This document shows positions 7,272-14,637 of a stretch of DNA of 64,000 nucleotides, piece after piece. Position numbers and translations under genes: made by a program. The notes under the pieces were generated by a model that worked only from the letters and a program-made list of their open reading frames with translations, did not search any database and had not been told where the DNA came from. Each line of letters begins with the position of its first letter. The first letter of the stretch is position 1. The stretch comes from Actinacidiphila paucisporea (GTDB lineage Bacteria > Actinomycetota > Actinomycetes > Streptomycetales > Streptomycetaceae): NCBI RefSeq assembly GCF_900142575.1, contig NZ_FRBI01000019.1, positions 1-64,000 on the forward strand, in the 5' to 3' direction.

Positions 7272-8822
7272 TCAGTCCTTCGCGAACATGCTGAGCATGC
7301 GCCGGGTCACGGCGAAGCCGCCGAAGATGTTGATGGACGCCAGCAGCACCGCCACGAAGGACAGCACCGTCACGGTGGTGTGCGCGTGCCCGATCTGCAG
7401 CAGCGCGCCGACCACGATGATCCCGGAGATCGCGTTGGTCACCGACATCAGCGGGGTGTGCAGGGCGTGGTGAACATGGCCGATGACGTAGTAGCCGATG
7501 ACGATCGCCAGGACGAAGACCGTCAGGTTGCCGATCAACTGCTCGGGCGCGAAGGCCGTCACCAGGAACAGCACCGCCGCGCCCAGCCCCACCAGCGCGT
7601 ACGTACGGCCCGGCGACGCCGCCTTGCGCGGCGCCGCGGCGGGCGCGGCGGGGACGGCCGCCCGGGCCGCCGGCGCCGCGGACACCTGGACAGGCGGAGG
7701 CGGCCAGGTTATCGCGCCGTCCCGCACCACCGTCACCGAGCGCTGCACCACGTCGTCGAAGTCCAGCACCAACTGCCCGTCCTTGCCCGGGGTCAGCAGC
7801 TTCAGCAGATTGACCAGGTTGGTGCCGTACAGCTGGGAGGCCTGCGCGGGCAGCCGGGACGCCAGGTCGGTGTAGCCGATGATCGTCACCTGGTTGGCGG
7901 TGACCACGACCTCGCCGGCGACCGTGCCGGCCACGTTGCCCCCCTGCGCCGCGGCCATGTCCACGATCACGCTGCCCGGCCGCATGCTTGCCACCATCTC
8001 CTCGGTGATCAGCAGCGGGGCGGGCCTGCCGGGGATCAGGGCGGTGGTGATGACGATGTCCACCTCGGGGGCCTGCCGCGCGTACAGCGCCGCCGCGAGG
8101 GTGTTGTAGTCGTCCGACATCTCCTTGGCGTAGCCGGTCGCGCTCACCTCCGCCTCGGCCGATTCCACCGACAGGAACTCCCCGCCCAGCGACCGGACCT
8201 GGTCGGCCACCTCCGGGCGCGGGTCCGTCGCCCGCACGATCGCCCCGAGGCTGCCGGCCGCGCCGATCGCCGCGAGGCCGGCCACCCCGGCGCCCGCGAC
8301 CAGCACTTTCGCCGGCGGCACCTTGCCCGCCGCGGTGACCTGGCCGGTGAAGAACCGCCCGAAGGCGTGCGCGGCCTCCACCACCGCCCGGTAGCCGGCG
8401 ATGTTGGCCATCGAGCTGAGCACGTCGAGCGACTGGGCGCGGGAGATCCGCGGCACCGCGTCCATCGCCAGCGCGGTGACCGGCCGCCGCGCGAGCGCGT
8501 CGAGCAGGTCGGGATTCTGCGCGGGGCCCAGCAGCGAGATCAGCGTCGAGCCGTCCGCCAGCAGCGCGATCTCCTCCGCGGAGGGCGCGTCGACCGCGAG
8601 GACGACGTCGGCGCCCCACACTTCCGTACGGCTCCCGATGTCCGCGCCCGCTGCACGGTAGGCCTCGTCGTCCAGGCTTGCCCCGAGCCCCGCACCGGAC
8701 TCGACCACCACCTGATAGCCCAGGTCACGCAGTTGGGCCACCGTGAGCGCGGTGGCCGCCACCCGTGTCTCCCCGGCCCGTGACTCGGCCACGACGCCCA
8801 CTCGTTGCCCTGCCTGACTCAT
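7272..8822 (-). CDS. pntA: NAD(P) transhydrogenase, alpha subunit (domain I plus membrane part fused)
   Basis: A 516-residue protein combining the NAD(H)-binding domain I (GETRVAAT near residue 19, VVESGAGLGAS, VLVAGAGVAGLAAIGAA, VVITTALIPGRPAP, VIVDMAAAQGGN) with a Pro/Ala-rich linker and C-terminal membrane helices that in some bacteria are a separate PntAB polypeptide. The ATG at 8822 is preferred because AGGA is 7 nt upstream; an adjacent ATG at 8825 is too close to it. It is the first gene of pntAB. The promoter must lie in the roughly 250-bp gap shared with the Thr leader peptide on the other strand. Confidence 0.93.
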   Translation of the reverse strand: MSQAGQRVGVVAESRAGETRVAATALTVAQLRDLGYQVVVESGAGLGASLDDEAYRAAGADIGSRTEVWGADVVLAVDAPSAEEIALLADGSTLISLLGPAQNPDLLDALARRPVTALAMDAVPRISRAQSLDVLSSMANIAGYRAVVEAAHAFGRFFTGQVTAAGKVPPAKVLVAGAGVAGLAAIGAAGSLGAIVRATDPRPEVADQVRSLGGEFLSVESAEAEVSATGYAKEMSDDYNTLAAALYARQAPEVDIVITTALIPGRPAPLLITEEMVASMRPGSVIVDMAAAQGGNVAGTVAGEVVVTANQVTIIGYTDLASRLPAQASQLYGTNLVNLLKLLTPGKDGQLVLDFDDVVQRSVTVVRDGAITWPPPPVQVSAAPAARAAVPAAPAAAPRKAASPGRTYALVGLGAAVLFLVTAFAPEQLIGNLTVFVLAIVIGYYVIGHVHHALHTPLMSVTNAISGIIVVGALLQIGHAHTTVTVLSFVAVLLASINIFGGFAVTRRMLSMFAKD

Positions 8823-9073
8823 CATGGGTCCTCTCTGGTCGGCGAACCACCTCGAATGAGGCAATGACTACCGGGAAGGTAGCCGCAGTTCGCAAAGGCG
8901 TGCGCCTCCCGAAGCGGCCCGGTCCGCGCTCCGCCCCGGCCGGTTGCCCGAAAACCACCCGCGCGTCCCGCTGTGCACCGCTGACGGGGCGTCCGGGTGG
9001 TGCCTGGCGGGGACGTGGGCTTCGTCATAGTGGCGGGGCGTCGAATCGCGGGGCCCCGAACCGCGGGCCCTGC

Positions 9074-9086
9074 TAACCTCGGCGGC
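9074..9086 (+). promoter_or_regulatory. -10-like TAACCT just before the leader peptide (leaderless start)
   Basis: TAACCT at 9074-9079 ends 7 nt before the ATG at 9087, and there is no Shine-Dalgarno sequence. This spacing fits transcription starting at or very near the leader-peptide AUG. No good -35 is visible. Confidence 0.45.
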
Positions 9087-9137
9087 ATGAAGCGCTACGG
9101 ACGGACGACGACGCCGGAGTACGTCGCGGCGCGCTGA
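9087..9137 (+). CDS. 16-residue leader peptide with three consecutive Thr codons
   Basis: The frame encodes MKRYGRTTTPEYVAAR and stops at 9137. Codons 7-9 (9105-9113) are ACG ACG ACG. It is followed 13 nt later by a perfect 15-bp hairpin and then by a threonyl-tRNA synthetase fragment. That is the layout of ribosome-mediated attenuation: stalling at Thr codons when charged tRNA-Thr is scarce would alter RNA folding. In support, 9093-9102 can pair with 9143-9153 (10 bp, one bulged G), and this partner overlaps the base of the terminator stem. Attenuation by leader peptides is established for actinobacterial amino-acid operons; its use here is inference. Confidence 0.65.
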   Translation: MKRYGRTTTPEYVAAR

Positions 9138-9150
9138 CCGATGTCCGTGA

Positions 9151-9184
9151 GCGAAGCCCCGGGGCGAGTGCCCCGGGGCTTCGC
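9151..9184 (+). terminator. Attenuator-like hairpin, perfect 15-bp stem
   Basis: Arms 9151-9165 and 9170-9184 are exact reverse complements with loop GAGT. The hairpin lies between the Thr-rich leader peptide and the ThrRS fragment, where an attenuator would be. There is no U-tract, as is common for terminators in this group. Confidence 0.75.
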
Positions 9185-9224
9185 CGTGTGGTCACCCGCC
9201 CCGCCCGTCCGCGAGGAGACCACC

Positions 9225-9531
9225 GTGTACGACCACCGCAAGCTCGGCCGCGAACTCTCGCTGTTCGACACCGACCCGCTGATCGGCGCCGGGCTGCCGT
9301 ACTGGCTGCCCGACGGCGCGGCCGTCCGGCACACCCTGGAGGAGTACATCCGGGAAGAGGAGCGCAGAGCCGGCTACCGGCACGTGTACTCGCCCGTGCT
9401 GGGCAAGCGGGAGCTGTACGAGGTGTCGGGACACTGGTCGCACTACAGCGACGACATGTTCCCGCCGATGGACGTCAGCGGCGAGCAGCTCGTGCTGCGG
9501 CCCAGCCTGTGTCCGCACCACGCCCTGATGC
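9225..9531 (+). pseudogene. Threonyl-tRNA synthetase fragment (editing-domain-less type), 3' end lost
   Basis: GTG 9225 is preceded by GAGGAG (9213-9218). The first roughly 100 codons match the start of the ThrRS catalytic core: YDHRKLGREL, GLPYWLPDGAAVRHTLEEYIREEE, SGHWSHYSDDMFP and VLRPSLCPHHALM, including the class II motif 1 area and the zinc-ligand Cys-Pro-x-His. The match stops abruptly near 9530, 13 bp before the stop of the convergent MarR gene. The frame then runs as low-complexity Arg-rich sequence to 9617. Motifs 2 and 3 and the anticodon-binding domain are missing, so it cannot be active. It starts at the catalytic core with no TGS or editing domain, as in some short ThrRS paralogs. 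Confidence 0.85.
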
Positions 9532-9543
9532 GTCACGCGCCCG

Positions 9544-9987
9544 TCAGGCGGAGGCGTCGTCGTGCAGGGCCACGGCCTGGAGGGTGGCGCGGAACCGTTC
9601 CGCGTCGGCCGCGCTGAGCGGGGCCAGGAAGCGTCGCTCCGCCGCGTCGCTCGCCTCGGTCGCCCGCCGGAGGGTGTCGGCGCCCTTCGCCGTCAGCACC
9701 ACGACATTGCGGCGGCGGTCGCCCGGGTCCGGGCGGCGGGCCACCAGATCCCTGCCCTCCAGGGCGTCGAGGAAGGCGACCATCGTCGTCCGGTCCACGC
9801 CGAGCCGGCCGGCCACCTGTTGCTGCGAGGCCGCCTCCTGCCCGGCGAGCACGAGCAGCACCGCCAGTTCGCGCCCGCTGACGCCGAACGGCGCGAGCGC
9901 CTCGGCGCTCAGCTCGGCGAGCCGCAGCTGCGCGTGCTTCAGGAGGTGGCCGAGCCGGCCGTTCAGCTCGGGTGCGGTGTTGGACAT
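9544..9987 (-). CDS. MarR-family regulator
   Basis: A 147-residue winged-helix protein with the MarR pattern: ASQQQVAGRLGVDRTTMVAFLDALEGRDLVARRPDPGDRRRNVVVLTAKG (helix-turn-helix and wing, about residues 54-103), flanked by dimerisation helices. It is divergent from an epimerase-family gene. The gap holds a perfect 9-bp inverted repeat (10010-10032), the kind of site MarR dimers bind, so it probably represses itself and the epimerase gene. Its 3' end abuts the ThrRS remnant, so the deletion that truncated thrS ended just outside this gene. Confidence 0.9.
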   Translation of the reverse strand: MSNTAPELNGRLGHLLKHAQLRLAELSAEALAPFGVSGRELAVLLVLAGQEAASQQQVAGRLGVDRTTMVAFLDALEGRDLVARRPDPGDRRRNVVVLTAKGADTLRRATEASDAAERRFLAPLSAADAERFRATLQAVALHDDASA

Positions 9988-10009
9988 CGGGGAATTCTAC
10001 CGTTAGCGT

Positions 10010-10032
10010 GAACGTCAGTAGCACTGACGTTC
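10010..10032. promoter_or_regulatory. Perfect 9-bp inverted repeat, candidate MarR operator
   Basis: GAACGTCAG at 10010-10018 and CTGACGTTC at 10024-10032 are exact reverse complements separated by TAGCA. The centre lies 34 bp from the marR start and 86 bp from the epimerase start. A further half-site CTGACG is at 10040-10045. Confidence 0.65.
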
Positions 10033-10106
10033 TTCTCGACTGACGATCAGGTCCAACGACGCACTTGGTGCGTCGACGGCCGACATCCCGCAACGGAGCA
10101 CCTCGC

Positions 10107-11069
10107 ATGATCCTCATCACCGGCGGCCTGGGCTTCATCGGGACGCACACCGCACGCGCGCTGCTCGACCTCGGCGAGTCCTGCGTGCTCGTCCAGCGGC
10201 GTCAGGCCGGCGCCCTGCCCGCGGCCCTCGCCGCCGAGCACGGCAGCCGGCTCTTCGTCGAGCAGGCCGACCTCGCCGACCGCGACCGGCTCCGCGCGAT
10301 CGGCGACCGGCACCAGGTCACCGGTATCGTCCACCTCGCCGGATCCGTGCCCTGGCCGCCCGGCCCCGGAGACCCGGTGGAGGCCGCCCGGGCGGCACTC
10401 GACAGCCTGCTCAACGTCGTGCGGGCGGCGGCGGACCTGAAGGTCGCGCGGGTCGTCACCGCCAGCACCATCGGGGTCTACGCGGGAGCGGAAACCGGCG
10501 CCGGCCCGCTGAAGGAGGACCTGCCGCTGCCGATGACGACCGGCCACGTCATCCCGGCGTTCAAGAAGATCGGTGAGCTGCTCACCGACCACCTCGCCGC
10601 CGCCACCGGCGTCGACCTGGTCAACGCCCGCATATCCGCCGTCTGGGGCCCGCTCGGCCGCCCGGCGTCGGTCTTTTTCGCCGCCCCCCAGCTCGTCCAC
10701 GCCGCCGCCCGCCGCGCCGCCCCCGACCTGTCGGCGCTGTACGTCCCCGCGCACGCCGACCACGGCACCGACCTGATCTACGCCAAGGACTGCGGCCGGG
10801 CCCTGGCCCTGCTCCATCAGGCGCCGCGGCTGAACCACCGCACGTACAACGTCGCCTCCGGCCGTCTCACCACCAACGCCGACATCACCGCGGCCCTCGC
10901 GCCCGCGATGAGGATCGACCTCCCCCCGGGCCGCGCCTCGCAGGCCCCCGCCGACGTCTGGCTGGACATCACCCGCCTGCGCCAGGACACCGGTTACGCC
11001 CCCGCGTACGACACCGCCCGCGCCGTCGCCGACTACCTCGCCTGGCTCGGCGCGGGCAACGCCCGCTGA
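10107..11069 (+). CDS. NAD-dependent epimerase/dehydratase family protein
   Basis: A 320-residue extended-SDR protein. The N-terminal MILITGGLGFIGTHTARALL has the GxxGxxG cofactor motif (G6, G9, G12), followed by a HLAGSVPWP segment and VVTASTIGVYAG. Where the catalytic YxxxK is expected the sequence reads PAFKKIGE, so the usual Tyr seems absent; it may be a non-canonical reductase or have a shifted active site. ATG 10107 has GGAG 8 nt upstream and begins exactly at the Rossmann strand. Divergent MarR and shared operator-like repeat suggest induction by a small molecule. Confidence 0.8.
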   Translation: MILITGGLGFIGTHTARALLDLGESCVLVQRRQAGALPAALAAEHGSRLFVEQADLADRDRLRAIGDRHQVTGIVHLAGSVPWPPGPGDPVEAARAALDSLLNVVRAAADLKVARVVTASTIGVYAGAETGAGPLKEDLPLPMTTGHVIPAFKKIGELLTDHLAAATGVDLVNARISAVWGPLGRPASVFFAAPQLVHAAARRAAPDLSALYVPAHADHGTDLIYAKDCGRALALLHQAPRLNHRTYNVASGRLTTNADITAALAPAMRIDLPPGRASQAPADVWLDITRLRQDTGYAPAYDTARAVADYLAWLGAGNAR

Positions 11070-11077
11070 GAGGGCCG

Positions 11078-12325
11078 TCAGCCGCCGAGCCTGCCGAGGG
11101 CCGCGACGGTGAGGGCCTCCACACCGGTGGTCAGGGTGGGCTGGACGACCGGGGCGAACTCGGGGGAGTGGTTGCTCGGCAGTTGGTCGTGGCGGCCCTC
11201 CAGGAAGGCGGTCGTCACCACCTCGGCGTCCGGCCCGCCCCAGAACCAGAAGACCGTCGGGACGCCGGCCGCCTCCCCGAACACGCCGACGTCCTCGCTC
11301 GCCGCGATCGGCGGCAGCGGCATCAGCCGTTCCTGCCCGAAGTGCGCGGTCAGATCGGCCAGTACCGCCCGGGTCGCGGCCACGTCGTTGACCAGGACCG
11401 GCGCCGCGGCCTGCCACGCGATCACCGGCGGCCTGGGCGAACCGCTCACCACCGCCTCGCCGTTGATGATCCGCTCGACCGCGTCGACGACCAGCCGGCG
11501 CACCTGCGGGGTGTACGAGCGCACGCTGATGCCCAGCCGCGCGGTGTCCGGGATGATGTTCTCCTTCGTCCCGGCCTGCAGGCGGCCCACCGTCACCACC
11601 GCGGTCTCCGCCGCCGGCACCTCGCGCGCCACGACGCCCTGCAGGCGCACCACGACCGACGCGGCGAGCAGCACCGGGTCGACCGTCGCCTCGGGGCGCG
11701 AACCGTGGCCGCCGCGCCCGAACAGCTCGACGTCGGCCATGTCGGCGGCGGCCATCACCGGACCCTCGCGGTGCCCGATCATGCCGGCCGGCAGCGGGCC
11801 GACGTGCTGGCCGAGCACGATGTCCGGCCGCGGGAAGCGCTCGAAGAGCCCGTCCTCGACCATCCCGCGCGCGCCGGCGACCAGCTCCTCGGCCGGCTGG
11901 AAGACCGCGAGCACGGTGCCCGACCAGTGCGCCCGCAGCCGCGCGAGCAGCGCCGCCGCCCCCGCAAGCGCCGCCACGTGCATGTCGTGCCCGCAGGCGT
12001 GCGCGACCGGCACGCTCTCCCCGTCGGGACCGGTCGCGTAGACCTCGGACGCGTACGGCAGCCCGGTCGCCTCGCGGACCGGCAGCGCGTCCATGTCGGC
12101 GCGCAGCATCACCACCGGACCACCGCCGTTGCGCAGCACCCCGACCACGCCGGTGCCGCCGACGCCCTCGGTCACCTCGTACCCGGCGTCGGCCAGCGCC
12201 CGCGCGGCCTTCGCTGCGGTGCGGTGCTCGTGGCCGGACAGCTCGGGATGCCGGTGCAGATCCTTGTACAGCGATTCGAGCCCCGGCAGGAGTTCAGTCT
12301 GCCACGCGTCGTCGGGGAGCGCCAT
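11078..12325 (-). CDS. M20-family amidohydrolase (aminoacylase/hippurate-hydrolase type)
   Basis: A 415-residue metallopeptidase-family hydrolase that removes acyl groups from N-acyl amino acids. Motifs are LHRHPELSGHE, LRADMDALPV, the metal-binding HACGHDMHVAALAGAA, FQPAEE (catalytic Glu), GQHVGPLPAG, and NHSPEF near the C-terminus. The dimerisation lid sits in the middle (ADMADVELFGRGGHGSRPEATVDPV). ATG 12325 has AAGGTG 5 nt before it; an ATG at 12340 overlaps that site and is unlikely. It converges with the epimerase gene, with only 8 bp between stops. The exact acyl substrate is not predictable. Confidence 0.9.
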   Translation of the reverse strand: MALPDDAWQTELLPGLESLYKDLHRHPELSGHEHRTAAKAARALADAGYEVTEGVGGTGVVGVLRNGGGPVVMLRADMDALPVREATGLPYASEVYATGPDGESVPVAHACGHDMHVAALAGAAALLARLRAHWSGTVLAVFQPAEELVAGARGMVEDGLFERFPRPDIVLGQHVGPLPAGMIGHREGPVMAAADMADVELFGRGGHGSRPEATVDPVLLAASVVVRLQGVVAREVPAAETAVVTVGRLQAGTKENIIPDTARLGISVRSYTPQVRRLVVDAVERIINGEAVVSGSPRPPVIAWQAAAPVLVNDVAATRAVLADLTAHFGQERLMPLPPIAASEDVGVFGEAAGVPTVFWFWGGPDAEVVTTAFLEGRHDQLPSNHSPEFAPVVQPTLTTGVEALTVAALGRLGG

Positions 12326-12429
12326 CGGGTCACCTTCCACTGAGCCGTGCGAGCGGTGCGGTCCGGCCGGGGCCGCGCGATGCGGCCCATTCGATCACGC
12401 CGGCGGCGCGGGCCGACCCGGCGGGACGG

Positions 12430-12615
12430 TCAGTGTTTGGCGGCGATGTCGAAGAGGAAGTAGAGGTAGGCGGCGAGCAGGTGGGCGACCACCACGTAGA
12501 CCAGCACCCGGATGACCACCCCGCGCTGCTTGCGCTTCTCGCTGCCGTTGGTGGTGGGGACGACGACCCGGACGGGCTTGGGGGCGGCCTCGTGCGGGGT
12601 GGCTTGCGTGGTCAT
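12430..12615 (-). CDS. Small membrane protein, DUF6126 type
   Basis: A 61-residue protein with a polar, basic N-terminal half (NGSEKRKQRG) and one membrane helix (VVIRVLVYVVVAHLLAAYLYFLF). Its start codon overlaps the stop of the Xre-cupin regulator gene by 4 bp (ATGA), so the two are translationally coupled. Actinobacterial Xre-cupin regulators are often paired with this small family, which is recalled as DUF6126; function is unknown. Confidence 0.8.
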   Translation of the reverse strand: MTTQATPHEAAPKPVRVVVPTTNGSEKRKQRGVVIRVLVYVVVAHLLAAYLYFLFDIAAKH

Positions 12616-13283
12616 GACCGGTCTCCTCCTGCGGTGGCGGTGCGGTGCGCCGCGGGGAGCGCGGCGGTGGTGCGGGCGGACGGTGCGCCGACGCACAGCG
12701 CGGACGTCTCGCTCTGCATGAGCGTGTGCACGAACAGCACGTCGGCCCCGGCGCCGCCGGCGGCGGCCAGCCGGTGCGGGACCAGCGAGTCGAAGTGGGC
12801 GGAGTCGCCGGGGGCGAGGGTGTGGGTGCGTTCGCCGAGCGTCAGGTCGAGCGTGCCGCCGGTGACGTACAGCCACTCCTCGCCCGGGTGCACCCGCACC
12901 AGCGCGCGCTGCGCCCCGGCCGGGATGTGCAGCCGGAGCGCCTGCATGGCCCGACCGTTGCCACCGGCCCGCCAGTACGTCCAGCCGCCGGCCGGCACCG
13001 GGGCCGCGTCGGCGCCGCGTACGATGGGATCGGGTTCGCCCGCGGTCTCACCGAGCAGGTCGGAGACCGTGGTCCCGTACATCCGGGCGAGCCCGAGCAG
13101 CACCGGGAGCGAGGGCTGGCGCAGCCCGGACTCCAGCCGCGACAGATGCGCCGCGGACAGTCCGGCCCGGCTCGCCGCGCTCTCCAGCGTCAGCCCGGCG
13201 GCCTGCCGCAGGTCCCGCAGCCGCGGGGCCAGGACGAGGTCGTCGTCGGGGGCCGCGGGCGGCTGGTGATCGATGGCTGCCAT
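12612..13283 (-). CDS. Xre-family regulator with C-terminal cupin
   Basis: A 223-residue protein. The helix-turn-helix is at about residues 20-75 (LRDLRQAAGLTLESAASRAGLSAAHLSRLESGLRQPSLPVLLGLARMYG). The cupin is at about 115-190 (RVHPGEEWLYVTGGTLDLTLGERTHTLAPGDSAHFDSLVPHRL), where a ligand or metal may be sensed. The start at 13283 has no good ribosome-binding site. Two palindromes lie 23-58 bp upstream and are probable autoregulatory operators. It is coupled by a 4-bp overlap to the small membrane protein gene. Confidence 0.9.
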   Translation of the reverse strand: MAAIDHQPPAAPDDDLVLAPRLRDLRQAAGLTLESAASRAGLSAAHLSRLESGLRQPSLPVLLGLARMYGTTVSDLLGETAGEPDPIVRGADAAPVPAGGWTYWRAGGNGRAMQALRLHIPAGAQRALVRVHPGEEWLYVTGGTLDLTLGERTHTLAPGDSAHFDSLVPHRLAAAGGAGADVLFVHTLMQSETSALCVGAPSARTTAALPAAHRTATAGGDRS

Positions 13284-13305
13284 GACTCCATGGAACAGCA
13301 GGGCA

Positions 13306-13341
13306 TGCCTCAGAGGCAAAGATTTTGCCTCTGAGGCAAAA
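13306..13341. promoter_or_regulatory. Tandem palindromes, candidate Xre-cupin operators
   Basis: TTTTGCCTCTGAGGCAAAA (13323-13341) is a perfect palindrome with 9-bp arms, and TGCCTCAGAGGCA (13306-13318) repeats its core with 6-bp arms. Their centres, 13312 and 13332, are 20 bp apart, about two helical turns. They lie just upstream of the Xre-cupin start, so they are probably bound cooperatively by that regulator. Confidence 0.75.
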
Positions 13342-13367
13342 GTGCGCTTCCCGCGATCCGCGCCCGG

Positions 13368-14441
13368 CTACATCAGCGGGGACTGGGCGTCCGGCGCCGC
13401 GAGCATGGCCAGGTGGGCGAGGTCGTCGGGCGCCGGTGTCGTCAGCGACCACAGGGGCGCCGGGGTGCCGTCGGCGACCGCGGCGGGCGCGTCGGTCAGG
13501 TTCATCCGCTCCCGCAGGCGGCCGTAGAAGTCCATAGGTCCCAGCCGTACGGCGCGCAGCCGGCGCGGGGCCCGGTAGACACCGATCCAGTCCCCGGGCT
13601 CCAGGACACCCCGGACCTGGCCGTCGATGCTGACCGCGGCCGGCCCCGAACGCTCCAGGATGCGCATGCCGACCGGTTCGTCGGGGGCCGCGACCACCGA
13701 CCGGTCGAACGCCATGTGCGGGGCCACGGGGGTGAAGACGAGAACCTCGGCGCGCGGCGAGACCACCGGCCCGCCGGCGGCGAAGCTGTACGCGGTCGAA
13801 CCGGTCGGTGTCGCCACCAGCAGCGCGTCGGCCGAGTAGGAGGCCAGGAGCCTGCCGCTGACGTAGACGCCGACGGACACCTGGCGGTCCCGGGTTAGCT
13901 TCTCCAGGACGACGTCGTTGAGCGCGGTGACGTCGAGCGGGATGCCCCACTCCTCGTCGACCCGGCAGTCGGGGCGCACCCGCGGCGGCGGCGGCAGCGG
14001 CCCCCGGCCGCGGCCCACCCATGCCTCCAGCTCCGCGGGCACTTCGAGACGTCGGGAGGCGCGCAGGGCGAGCAGCATGCGGGTGTCGATCCTGAGCCGG
14101 TCCTCGCGCACCGAGTCCAGCGCGGCCCGCACGTCGCAGACCGGCACCTCGGTGAGGAACCCCACCCGCCCCAGATCGACGCCCAGGACGGGGACATCGC
14201 CCTCCACGGCCAGCCGGGCGCCCCGCAGGAAGGTCCCGTCGCCGCCCAGGGTGACTATGAGGTCGGGATTCCCCGCCGCCGCGACCTCCTCCTCCGGGCT
14301 GCGCCGGTCGCCGTCCTGCCACACGTCGATGTCCGTGCACCGCACCGCGTGCTCCGCGCACCACGCCCGCACCGCACCCGCCGCGTCCGCGGCCTCCGGG
14401 CGCCCGCCGTGCACGACCAGGCCGAGCCGGCTCATCTCCAT
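13368..14441 (-). CDS. NAD kinase-family protein
   Basis: A 357-residue ATP-NAD kinase, expected to make NADP+. Motifs include LVVHGGRPEA at the start, VTLGGDGTFLRGARLA (GGDG, ATP site), VLGVDLGRVGFLTEV, ALNDVVLEK (NAD-binding ND) and the Gly-rich TPTGSTAYSFAAGGPVVSP. It is somewhat longer than usual, with an insertion near residue 190 rich in Pro (RGPLPPPPRV) and a C-terminal extension, so it is probably a paralog rather than the housekeeping enzyme. ATG 14441 is chosen because GGAGG is 8 nt upstream. Confidence 0.88.
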   Translation of the reverse strand: MEMSRLGLVVHGGRPEAADAAGAVRAWCAEHAVRCTDIDVWQDGDRRSPEEEVAAAGNPDLIVTLGGDGTFLRGARLAVEGDVPVLGVDLGRVGFLTEVPVCDVRAALDSVREDRLRIDTRMLLALRASRRLEVPAELEAWVGRGRGPLPPPPRVRPDCRVDEEWGIPLDVTALNDVVLEKLTRDRQVSVGVYVSGRLLASYSADALLVATPTGSTAYSFAAGGPVVSPRAEVLVFTPVAPHMAFDRSVVAAPDEPVGMRILERSGPAAVSIDGQVRGVLEPGDWIGVYRAPRRLRAVRLGPMDFYGRLRERMNLTDAPAAVADGTPAPLWSLTTPAPDDLAHLAMLAAPDAQSPLM

Positions 14442-14637
14442 CGCCGCCTCCAGGACAGCTCGGTCACGGATCGTTCCGGGGAAGCCGCCGAACGGATCCG
14501 GCGGCAGCTTCGTCCCCGCCGTCCCAGGATGGCCGCATCGACGCGGCTCCGCATTCCCCGACCACCTCACCCGGGCGCCTCCCCGATGCCGATCGGCCCG
14601 GGCGGCGGCCCCCCGCGCCCGCCCGGCGGTCCGGGAA

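Noticed and set aside
5860..8619. One long minus-strand frame that looks like a pntB fusion
   Set aside because: Only the part from 7266 onward is PntB; the upstream part is out of frame with the real pntA gene, which ends 5 nt before the pntB start.
9087..9184. T-box riboswitch upstream of the ThrRS fragment
   Set aside because: The leader is under 140 nt, has no T-box sequence or specifier-loop structure, and carries a short ORF with three Thr codons, which fits attenuation better.
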